The position numbers were made by a program, and so were the translations under genes. 64,000 nt of DNA, taken from Phaeobacter inhibens DSM 16374. GTDB taxonomy: Bacteria; Pseudomonadota; Alphaproteobacteria; Rhodobacterales; Rhodobacteraceae. The stretch spans positions 1,612,001 through 1,676,000 of the forward strand of contig NZ_KI421498.1 of the NCBI RefSeq assembly GCF_000473105.1, in the 5' to 3' direction. Under the pieces are notes generated by a model that ran no database searches, was not told the DNA's origin, and was given only the letters and a program-made list of their open reading frames with translations. This document shows, piece after piece, positions 26,973-34,334 of the stretch (positions are counted from its first letter, which is position 1; the number at the start of each line of letters is the position of its first letter).

Positions 26973-27302
26973 ATGCAATCGCCCGCACAGTCCAAGACCC
27001 GGCTCCCGATGCCCAGCATTTGTGCAACTTCGGGATTGGACCCCCTCCGTCGGCATTCTCGGCTTTTCCCGCTGTTGGCCGCAGCTGCGCTTGCCTCGGC
27101 CTGTGCCCGCGTGCCGGAGCTGGAGGACCGGCTTACACCCGATCTGCGCGGCGCCGCCTACCCTGCCCTTGTGTCCTTGGAGGATGCGCTTCACCCCCGC
27201 ACATCCGCAGCTGAGGAGAGCAAAGCGCTGGAAGACACGCTAGAAGCGCGCGCCGCCCGTTTGCAGGCCCGCGCAGATCGGCTGCGCGCAGCACAACCCT
27301 GA
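26973..27302 (+). CDS. hypothetical lipoprotein
   Basis: This 109-residue protein has an unusually long N-terminal region before the hydrophobic core LFPLLAAAALASAC, which ends in a lipobox cysteine. The mature part, about 65 residues, is a charged, alanine-rich helix (ALEDTLEARAARLQARADRL) likely to form a coiled coil. The ATG at 26973 has AAGG at good distance; an ATG at 26964 and a later one at 27009 are alternatives. It is divergent from the TetR gene and could be its target. Family unknown. Confidence 0.6.
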   Translation: MQSPAQSKTRLPMPSICATSGLDPLRRHSRLFPLLAAAALASACARVPELEDRLTPDLRGAAYPALVSLEDALHPRTSAAEESKALEDTLEARAARLQARADRLRAAQP

Positions 27303-27474
27303 CGCAAGGCCCCAGCTTGGCAGCCCCCTCAGCTGCGGGCAAAACCGTCTGATCTCACAGCAACACAGGCCCTGCCTTGGGATTTGTCCGCCGCGTATCG
27401 CCGCCGCCGTTGCACCGCTGCGCCGAACCCGCTAAGGCGGGGAGACGTCTTTCGGAATTAAAGGATCCCCAGCT

Positions 27475-28761
27475 ATGACAGAGCCGCTTCGCCTTGGTAT
27501 TGCAGGTTTGGGCACGGTTGGCACCGGCGTGATCAAGATCATCCGCCGTCAAGCAGCCATGCTGGAGGCCCGTACCGGACGCCAGATCCAGATCACAGCC
27601 GTCTCCGCGCGGGACGCAAGCAAGGACCGTGGCGTGCCGCTTGGCGACTATGCCTGGGAAACCGACCCCGTGGCGCTGGCCACCCGCGACGATGTCGATG
27701 TCTTTGTCGAACTGATGGGCGGCCATGAAGGCGCTGCCAAGGCCGCAACCGAGGCCGCGTTGGAGGCAGGCAAGGACGTCGTTACCGCCAACAAGGCGCT
27801 GCTGGCGATCCACGGTCAGGCGCTGGCCGAACAGGCCGAGGCTGCAGGCCGCGTCATCCGCTTTGAAGCGGCTGTAGCGGGCGGCATCCCGGTGATCAAA
27901 TCGCTGACCGAAGGTCTGGCAGGCAATGAAATCACCCGCGTCATGGGCGTGATGAACGGCACCTGCAACTATATCCTGACACAGATGGAAGCCACCGGTC
28001 AGGGCTACAACGCCCTGTTCGAGGAATGTGGCCGCCTTGGCTATCTTGAGGCCGATCCCAATCTGGATGTGGGCGGCATCGACGCCGGACATAAGCTGGC
28101 GATCCTCTCCGCCATCGCCTTTGGCACCAAGCCCGCCTTTGACGATGTGCAGCTGGAAGGCATCCAGCGCATCAGCCTGGACGACATCCGCCACGCCGCC
28201 GATATGGGTTACCGGATCAAGCTTCTGGGCGTCGCACAGCGCACCGGGCGTGGGCTGGAACAGCGCATGTCGCCCTGTCTGGTGCCTGCAAATTCCCCGC
28301 TCGGCCAGCTGGAAGGCGGCACCAATATGGTGGTGATCGAAGGCGACGCGGTCGAACAGATCGTCCTGCGCGGCCCCGGTGCCGGCGAAGGCCCAACCGC
28401 CAGCGCCGTCCTTGGTGACATCTGCGATCTGGCCCGCGGCAGCCGTCTGGCCACCTTCGGCCAGCCTGCGACCTCTCTGGAAGATGCCCCTGCAGCCCAG
28501 ACCAGCCTTGCCGCTCCGCATTATCTGCGCTTGGCGCTGCTGGACAAACCGGGCGCGCTGGCCAAGGTGGCTGCTGCCCTTGGCAATGCTGGGATCTCCA
28601 TCGACCGGATGCGCCAATACGGCCATTCCGAACCAACCGCGCCAGTGCTGATCGTGACCCATAAATGCACCTCCAGCACCCTGCAGACGGCACTGGAAGA
28701 TCTGGCCAAGACCGATGTTGTGGCAGGTGAGCCTGTTGCGCTGCGTATCGAAGAGGTCTGA
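27475..28761 (+). CDS. hom: homoserine dehydrogenase
   Basis: The 428 residues show the NAD(P)-binding GLGTVGTGVIKII at positions 9-21, the VVTANKALLA motif near 103, the substrate domain with EAAVAGGIPVIKSL and the lysine-containing AGHKLAILSAIAFGT, and a C-terminal ACT domain (about 350-428, from LRLALLDKPGALAKVA). The enzyme makes homoserine from aspartate semialdehyde for threonine and methionine synthesis; the ACT domain usually mediates threonine feedback. glpX follows 133 bp downstream on the same strand. Confidence 0.96.
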   Translation: MTEPLRLGIAGLGTVGTGVIKIIRRQAAMLEARTGRQIQITAVSARDASKDRGVPLGDYAWETDPVALATRDDVDVFVELMGGHEGAAKAATEAALEAGKDVVTANKALLAIHGQALAEQAEAAGRVIRFEAAVAGGIPVIKSLTEGLAGNEITRVMGVMNGTCNYILTQMEATGQGYNALFEECGRLGYLEADPNLDVGGIDAGHKLAILSAIAFGTKPAFDDVQLEGIQRISLDDIRHAADMGYRIKLLGVAQRTGRGLEQRMSPCLVPANSPLGQLEGGTNMVVIEGDAVEQIVLRGPGAGEGPTASAVLGDICDLARGSRLATFGQPATSLEDAPAAQTSLAAPHYLRLALLDKPGALAKVAAALGNAGISIDRMRQYGHSEPTAPVLIVTHKCTSSTLQTALEDLAKTDVVAGEPVALRIEEV

Positions 28762-28894
28762 GCGCCATCAGATGTAAAAAACAGCGGGAACGGTGCCAAT
28801 TGCAGCGCGCCGTTACCGCCAACCGCCCTTGCCCGCACTGCCAGATGCAGGGTATGCGACGGCACCGACCCGGGATTGAGATAGGACATTGGCT

Positions 28895-29878
28895 ATGACT
28901 TCTGACACCAACGACGCCGCATTCAACGACCGCCTGCTGTCGCTCGGCCTGGCCCGCGTGGCTGAGCAGGCCGCTCTGGCCTCCGCACCGCTGATCGGTC
29001 GCGGCGATGAAAAAGCCGCCGACCAGGCCGCCGTCAACGCCATGCGCGAACAACTGAACCTGCTGGATATCGCAGGCGTCGTGGTCATCGGCGAAGGCGA
29101 GCGGGACGAAGCACCCATGCTGTTTATCGGCGAGGAAGTAGGCACAGGCAAAGGCCCCGGCGTTGATATCGCGCTGGACCCGCTGGAAGGCACCACGCTG
29201 ACGGCCAAGGATATGCCGAACGCGCTGACCGTGATCGCGATGGGGCCGCGCGGCTCTATGCTGCACGCGCCGGATACCTATATGGACAAGCTGGCCGTGG
29301 GCCCGGGCCTGCCGGAAAATGTCGTGTCGCTGGACATGAGCCCGCGCGAGCGCGTCGAGGCGCTGGCCAAGGCCAAGGGCTGCGCCCCCTCTGACATCAC
29401 CGTCTGCATTCTGGAGCGCCCCCGCCACGAAGCGATGATCGCTGAGGTGCGCGAAACCGGCGCCGCCATTCGCCTGATCACCGATGGCGATGTGGCCGGC
29501 GTAATGCACTGCGCCGAAAGCGAAATCACCGGCATCGACATGTATATGGGCCAGGGCGGCGCACCCGAGGGCGTGCTGGCTGCTGCCGCGCTGAAATGCA
29601 TGGGTGGTCAGATCTTTGGCCGCCTGCTGTTCCGCAACGATGATGAGAAAGCCCGCGCCGCCAAGGCCGGCATCACCGATCTGGACCGCGTCTATGCCCG
29701 TGACGAAATGGTCACCAGCGATGTGATCTTTGCCGCCACCGGCGTCACCGGCGGCTCGCTGCTGCCCGCGATCAAACGTCAACCGGGCTGGGTGGAAACC
29801 ACCACGCTGCTGATGCGCTCCAAAACCGGCTCCGTGCGCCGGATGAGCTACCGGACACCGCTCAGCGCGCATCAATAG
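28895..29878 (+). CDS. glpX: class II fructose-1,6-bisphosphatase GlpX
   Basis: The 327 residues match GlpX: RGDEKAADQAAVNAMR near 30, GEGERDEAPML near 68 with acidic metal ligands, DPLEGT near 95, and VTGGSLLPAIKR with C-terminal SYRTPL. It hydrolyses fructose 1,6-bisphosphate (some homologues also act on sedoheptulose 1,7-bisphosphate) in gluconeogenesis. The frame is open from a TTG at 28889, but the ATG at 28895 is the natural start. The hom-glpX-recJ order is typical of Rhodobacterales. Confidence 0.95.
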   Translation: MTSDTNDAAFNDRLLSLGLARVAEQAALASAPLIGRGDEKAADQAAVNAMREQLNLLDIAGVVVIGEGERDEAPMLFIGEEVGTGKGPGVDIALDPLEGTTLTAKDMPNALTVIAMGPRGSMLHAPDTYMDKLAVGPGLPENVVSLDMSPRERVEALAKAKGCAPSDITVCILERPRHEAMIAEVRETGAAIRLITDGDVAGVMHCAESEITGIDMYMGQGGAPEGVLAAAALKCMGGQIFGRLLFRNDDEKARAAKAGITDLDRVYARDEMVTSDVIFAATGVTGGSLLPAIKRQPGWVETTTLLMRSKTGSVRRMSYRTPLSAHQ

Positions 29879-29934
29879 GATCTGATCTTGCGACGCTACG
29901 CAAAGGTCGGGTTTTGAGTATTTAAAGAAAGGTG

Positions 29935-29964
29935 AAAGGCCGGGTCCGCGCAGATCCGGCCTTT
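29935..29964 (+). terminator. hairpin between glpX and recJ
   Basis: AAAGGCCGG (29935-29943) pairs with CCGGCCTTT (29955-29963) over an 11-base loop. Only three T follow the last G/C pair, so it may attenuate rather than stop transcription. Confidence 0.6.
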
Positions 29965-30018
29965 GCCATGAGAAAGCCCGTCAGGGGCCGGGCAGTCACG
30001 CGGAAAAGGGACGACGAT

Positions 30019-31761
30019 ATGAGCTTTCTGGGAGTTGAGACTTCACTCAGCGGGCGTCGCTGGATTGGCCCCGATGTGGAGGTTGCCCGCGCAGCCGAGA
30101 TGATGGAACAGCAGACCGCCCTGCCCGCCGCCGTCTGTCAGGTGCTGGCCCGGCGCGGCGTCCCCTCCCATGAGGCCAGCGGTTTTCTAACGCCGCAGCT
30201 GAAGGAATTGCTCCCCGACCCACGCCGGATGAAAGATATGGAACCCGCTGCGGCCCGGTTCCTGCAAGCGGTGGAGCGGCGCGAGCGGATCGCGGTCTTT
30301 GCCGATTATGACGTTGATGGCGGCTCCTCAGCAGCGCTGCTTCTGGTCTGGCTTGATCAGGTCGGTCTTGGGGCCACGCTCTATGTGCCCGACCGTATCG
30401 ATGAGGGCTATGGCCCAAATGATGCGGCGATGGCCGCGCTGGCCCGTGAGCACGATCTGATTGTCTGCGTCGATTGCGGCACGCTGTCCCATGGTCCGAT
30501 CGCCGCCGCCAAAGGCGCTGATGTGATCGTGCTCGACCACCATCTGGGCGGAGAGACCCTGCCGGACTGTGTCGCAGTGGTGAATCCCAACCGCCAGGAT
30601 GAGGACGGCGACCTGGGCTATTTCTGTGCTGCAGGCGTGGTGTTTCTGATGTTGGTCGAGCTGCGCCGCCAGATGCGGGACAAGGGGCTTGGCACCGGTC
30701 CTGACCTGATGGCCCTGCTGGATCTGGTGGCACTGGCCACCGTTGCGGATGTGGCCCCCCTAATTGAAGCCAACCGCGCGCTGGTGCGTCAGGGGCTGAA
30801 GGTCATGGCCACTCGTCAGCGGCCCGGACTGGTGGCACTGGCGGATGTCTCGCGGATGGATTCTGCCCCCTCCACCTATCATCTTGGCTTTCTGCTGGGG
30901 CCACGGGTCAATGCTGGCGGGCGCATCGGCAAGGCCGATCTTGGTGCGCGATTGCTGGCGACCAGCGACCCGGCCGAGGCCGAAGCCATCGCCGCCCGGC
31001 TGGATGAGCTGAACACCGAGCGCCGCGATATTGAAAACGCCGTTCGCGCCGCCGCGCTGGAGCAGGCGGAGGCGCGCGGGTTGGATGCGCCGCTGGTCTG
31101 GGCCGCTGGTGAAGGCTGGCACCCCGGCGTTGTTGGCATCGTTGCCTCTCGCCTGAAAGAAGCTGCCGGCCGTCCCGCCATCGTGATTGGCCTGGATGGC
31201 GATGAGGGCAAGGGATCTGGCCGCTCGGTCAGCGGCATTGATCTGGGCGCCTCCATCCAGCGCGCTGCGGCTGAGGGGCTGCTGATCAAGGGCGGCGGAC
31301 ACAAAATGGCAGCTGGGCTGACGGTCGCGCGCGACCAGCTGGAACCCGCCATGGCGCGGCTGAGCGAGCTGCTGGCCAAACAGGGCGCCGGTGATCTGGG
31401 CCCAAGTGACCTGAAACTGGACGGCATGTTGATGCCCGGTGCCGCAACGGTACCGTTGATCGAACAGATCGAACAGGCAGGCCCCTTTGGGGCCGGCGCG
31501 CCCGCCCCCCGCTATGGGTTTCCCGACCTACAGGTGCGATTTGCCAAACGGGTTGGCGAAAGCCACCTGAAACTCTCACTCAGTGACGGGTTGAGCAGCG
31601 GGATTGATGCCATCTGCTTTGGCGCCTTTGATACTGCTTTGGGATCGCGCCTGCTGGATCACGGCGGCGCCCGTTTCCACTTTGCCGGTCGCCTTGAAAT
31701 CAATACCTGGGGGGGCCGCCAATCCGTACAGCTGCGGCTGGAGGATGCCGCCGAGGCCTGA
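30019..31761 (+). CDS. recJ: single-stranded-DNA exonuclease RecJ
   Basis: The 580 residues contain the DHH domain with FADYDVDGGSSAALLL (residues about 94-109), VCVDCGT and LDHHLGG motifs, and the DHHA1 half with GRIGKADLGARLL and GGGHKMAAGLTV. A C-terminal OB-like region completes the protein. RecJ degrades single-stranded DNA 5' to 3' in recombination and mismatch repair. The frame extends upstream to 29932, but MSFLGVE at 30019 is the expected start. Confidence 0.95.
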   Translation: MSFLGVETSLSGRRWIGPDVEVARAAEMMEQQTALPAAVCQVLARRGVPSHEASGFLTPQLKELLPDPRRMKDMEPAAARFLQAVERRERIAVFADYDVDGGSSAALLLVWLDQVGLGATLYVPDRIDEGYGPNDAAMAALAREHDLIVCVDCGTLSHGPIAAAKGADVIVLDHHLGGETLPDCVAVVNPNRQDEDGDLGYFCAAGVVFLMLVELRRQMRDKGLGTGPDLMALLDLVALATVADVAPLIEANRALVRQGLKVMATRQRPGLVALADVSRMDSAPSTYHLGFLLGPRVNAGGRIGKADLGARLLATSDPAEAEAIAARLDELNTERRDIENAVRAAALEQAEARGLDAPLVWAAGEGWHPGVVGIVASRLKEAAGRPAIVIGLDGDEGKGSGRSVSGIDLGASIQRAAAEGLLIKGGGHKMAAGLTVARDQLEPAMARLSELLAKQGAGDLGPSDLKLDGMLMPGAATVPLIEQIEQAGPFGAGAPAPRYGFPDLQVRFAKRVGESHLKLSLSDGLSSGIDAICFGAFDTALGSRLLDHGGARFHFAGRLEINTWGGRQSVQLRLEDAAEA

Positions 31762-31860
31762 GATCAGCCCCGAAAAGCGCAGCACACAAAGAGCCTAGCA
31801 GTCGAAAATAACCGCCGCCCGCCCACGACAAAATAAATTGCAATACTGGTGTTTTTTAGC

Positions 31861-31889
31861 TTGCGGGTTCCGGCCCAAGACACTAAATA
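31861..31889 (+). promoter_or_regulatory. promoter of tRNA-Glu copy 1
   Basis: TTGCGG (31861-31866), a 17-bp spacer and TAAATA (31884-31889) lie 16 bp before the tRNA. The second copy has an equivalent pair, which supports the call. Confidence 0.7.
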
Positions 31890-31905
31890 CCCGCTCACAC
31901 CAAGT

Positions 31906-31980
31906 GGCCCGTTCGTCTATCGGTTAGGACGCCAGGTTTTCAACCTGGAAAGAGGGGTTCGATTCCCCTACGGGCTGCCA
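31906..31980 (+). tRNA. tRNA-Glu (anticodon TTC), copy 1
   Basis: The 75-nt gene folds as a cloverleaf: acceptor GGCCCGT with ACGGGCT, anticodon stem CCAGG/CCTGG with loop TTTTCAA (anticodon TTC), and T-arm AGGGG-TTCGATT-CCCCT. It has an encoded 3' CCA after discriminator G. It is identical to the copy at 32316-32390. Confidence 0.97.
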
Positions 31981-32268
31981 CTTTTCCGCATATCACCTTC
32001 GATTGACCGCCTGCATCTTGCAGAATGCTGCCTGTGCGACATTTGCAGTAGCCTGCTATCACGGCGCGGCCTCGACGATCTGTCGCCCGTTCCGCCAAGG
32101 GCGCTGGCCTGTGAGTGCCACTTTCCGCGATCCAAGCAGCGACAGAAGTTGCTCGCGGGAACACGTCGGATACCACAGGCGGTGCATCAAGTTATTTTCA
32201 TAATTTTCATAAGCTTGCAGGATATTTCACGAGGTTGAAAAAAACTCGCGCTGATGTCAAAATCCCTC
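31981..32268. other. spacer between two identical tRNA-Glu genes
   Basis: The 335-bp gap to the second tRNA (to 32315) carries its promoter at the end. Otherwise it shows a T-rich tail after the first tRNA and no supported gene. Open frames crossing it run through the tRNA itself and lack ribosome sites. I see no integrase fragment or further tRNA. Confidence 0.6.
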
Positions 32269-32297
32269 TTGCGCCGGGGCGATGTACTCAGTAAACA
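32269..32297 (+). promoter_or_regulatory. promoter of tRNA-Glu copy 2
   Basis: TTGCGC (32269-32274), a 17-bp spacer and TAAACA (32292-32297) sit 18 bp before the second tRNA, almost the same geometry as copy 1. The second copy is therefore likely to be transcribed independently. Confidence 0.68.
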
Positions 32298-32315
32298 CGC
32301 CCTCACAGACCAAGT

Positions 32316-32390
32316 GGCCCGTTCGTCTATCGGTTAGGACGCCAGGTTTTCAACCTGGAAAGAGGGGTTCGATTCCCCTACGGGCTGCCA
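32316..32390 (+). tRNA. tRNA-Glu (anticodon TTC), copy 2
   Basis: Base-for-base identical to the copy at 31906-31980, including the encoded CCA. The identity extends about 4-5 bp upstream (CAAGT or ACCAAGT) and 2-3 bp downstream, so the duplication unit seen today is little more than the gene. The 261 bp from here to the diguanylate cyclase stop hold no recognised feature. Confidence 0.97.
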
Positions 32391-32651
32391 CTCTGTTTCC
32401 CCTGAACATTGTAATATGAACACTTTCGGAAACACGCTTCGTGTATGCCTGACTGCTGCGGTCGAACCACTTTCTGCCCGCTGTCACTCATAGGGGTCAA
32501 TCATCAGGGCATCTGCGGCATGCATACGACCTTTCGATCAGACCCGGCTCCACGCGATAGCCTCAGGACCACGGCACCAGCGCATCAGTCCACCCGCATC
32601 AGATCACACGCAAAGGCCAGATCAACCGCAGATCCACCGACTGGCTGAGCA

Positions 32652-33656
32652 TTAGGCTTCATCCTGCTCATCCATACCAGGCTGATAGAAGAAGTGGCGC
32701 GCCCGGCCTGCGTTTTTTGCAGCATAAAGTGCCACATCCGCCTGATGGAGCAACGTTGCCGCGTCCAGCCCTTGCGAAAAGGCCGCAGAAAGTGCTGTCC
32801 CTGCGCTCGCCGAAATCTTGCAGGTCTTATCACCGAAGGGGATTGGTTCCTCGATGCTGGAAATCAGCCGACGGGCAATACCTGAGAGCTGTATTCGGTC
32901 AATAAGACCCTCAAAGATAAGAACAAACTCATCCCCACCAACCCTTGCGACCGTATCATTCTGACGGGTGCATTGCACCATCAGCTTGGCTACCCGTTGC
33001 AGGACGGTATCCCCCGCCGCATGGCCAAGCGTATCATTGACCTCTTTGAAGAAATCGAGATCCACATGCATCAGGGAGAAATCTCGGCCCGAGGAGATCA
33101 GCCGATTCAGGATGTGATCCATCGCGCGGCGGTTCTTCACACCTGTCAGCGTATCTGTAAACGCCTGTTCCTCTGCGGCGATTTTTGCCCCCTGTAGGCG
33201 TAGATTAAGCTGGCGTGACGCCTCCATAGCGGCGGATTTCGCCTCAACAAGATAGAGCATCTCAATGGTCAGATCCGTCGGGGAAAAATCAGCACTTGTA
33301 AGATCATAGTCGCGCACCGCTTCAAGCACTGAAATGCCGAAAGATAGGTTGATGAACCCGCCCTTACCCTCCGGGAAGGGGGCAAGCACCCCTTTCAGAC
33401 CGGTTTGCGGAGCATCGCGGAAATTGAGATGCAGTTTTGCACCGGCTGTCTTGATCAGGTCCTCAGTCGACCGGACCCGACGCGGCCGCGCGAGATCAAA
33501 GATCCGAAAGAACCGGCTGCCGATCCATTCGGTATCCGGGCGCAGTTTGCGCAATGTCGGCCCAACCCCGGTAATCCGCCCTTCATGGTTAATAACCACA
33601 TGCATCGGACAGATTTCATTGGCGATGGAGGAGATTTCCCGCATGCTCAGCATCAT
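32652..33656 (-). CDS. HNOBA-GGDEF diguanylate cyclase
   Basis: The 334 residues start with a heme-NO-binding-associated (HNOBA) type domain (about 15-135, with MHVVINHEGRITGVGPTLRK). A helical signalling linker follows (about 136-165), then a GGDEF domain (about 165-320). The active site is GGDEF at 240-244, with an RxxD inhibitory site (RQND, 231-234) five residues before it, so product-inhibited c-di-GMP synthesis is expected. It overlaps the H-NOX-like gene by ATGA, so the two are made together. In related bacteria H-NOX proteins modulate such cyclases in response to nitric oxide. Confidence 0.9.
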   Translation of the reverse strand: MMLSMREISSIANEICPMHVVINHEGRITGVGPTLRKLRPDTEWIGSRFFRIFDLARPRRVRSTEDLIKTAGAKLHLNFRDAPQTGLKGVLAPFPEGKGGFINLSFGISVLEAVRDYDLTSADFSPTDLTIEMLYLVEAKSAAMEASRQLNLRLQGAKIAAEEQAFTDTLTGVKNRRAMDHILNRLISSGRDFSLMHVDLDFFKEVNDTLGHAAGDTVLQRVAKLMVQCTRQNDTVARVGGDEFVLIFEGLIDRIQLSGIARRLISSIEEPIPFGDKTCKISASAGTALSAAFSQGLDAATLLHQADVALYAAKNAGRARHFFYQPGMDEQDEA

Positions 33657-34240
33657 AGTGAATGCGCCCCCAGATCGAAGGCGCGGCCTTCGGCAAATTC
33701 AGTTTCAACCAGGGTGATTGCTATCACCTCTGCGTTGTCCTGCGTGCCTGAATGATCAAGGAAAACCAGATCGCCGTAGTCATCCGCCATCGCCCTCAGG
33801 ACCCCCATCAATACATGGGCGTACCCCGGCAGACCGGGCTGGCAATGCAGTTCAAATTGCCCCGGCGCCTGTTCAATCAACTCCAGCCCCGGCAGGTTCA
33901 GATCTGCGACAGCCAGCCGTGCGCGATCCGGCAAATCATCCAGTGAATGCAGGAATTCCACATAGTTGACCCCACCAAAACGCAGCAATCGGCGCAGCGC
34001 CTCCAGCTGCGGGTTCGACACCAGAAACGTGCCCATATCTTCCAGCATTTCCGGCAGCGGGCGTTTCAGAATATCCTCTGCAGTCCGCAACATGATCTGG
34101 GATTGCTCATCCGTATAGGTAAGCATGGCTTCGAACTCGCTAAAGCCGAGCTCCGCCGTATCCATGATTGCCTGCCAGCTGTCCTTCCCGAAGGTGGTGC
34201 TGACAAACGCCTGGAATGCCCTATTGATCAGACCGTGCAT
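33653..34240 (-). CDS. H-NOX-like protein lacking the canonical proximal histidine
   Basis: This 195-residue protein begins MHGLINRAF, the standard H-NOX start, and follows the family through LRFGGVNYVEFLHSLDDL and DLNLPGLEL. Aligned by eye with soluble guanylate cyclase beta (LDALHDHL), the heme-ligating His falls on Pro104 (DDLPDRARL). The usual Tyr-x-Ser-x-Arg propionate motif is also not evident (region FELHCQPGLPG). A nearby His in EFLHSL is five residues earlier. The protein may bind no heme or use another ligand. The ATG at 34240 has AAGGGG before it; the frame also opens at a GTG one codon earlier. Confidence 0.85.
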   Translation of the reverse strand: MHGLINRAFQAFVSTTFGKDSWQAIMDTAELGFSEFEAMLTYTDEQSQIMLRTAEDILKRPLPEMLEDMGTFLVSNPQLEALRRLLRFGGVNYVEFLHSLDDLPDRARLAVADLNLPGLELIEQAPGQFELHCQPGLPGYAHVLMGVLRAMADDYGDLVFLDHSGTQDNAEVIAITLVETEFAEGRAFDLGAHSL

Positions 34241-34334
34241 CACTGGCCCCTTGTTACGTGTCTCTACTTTTGGCCCAGCCTGGTTAATAAAGGGCCAACA
34301 ATTAAAATTGCTACGGTTTTCCCGCAGTCAGATG

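Noticed and set aside
28217-29875. 552-residue minus-strand frame across hom and glpX
   Set aside because: It crosses two certain genes and their intergenic region, and has shadow-like composition.
31849-32238. 129-residue frame running through the first tRNA-Glu
   Set aside because: A gene overlapping a conserved tRNA in full is implausible; no ribosome site was seen.
31981-32315. Integrated element between direct tRNA repeats
   Set aside because: The spacer is only 335 bp, with no integrase, no att-like imperfect repeats beyond the tRNA itself and ordinary composition.
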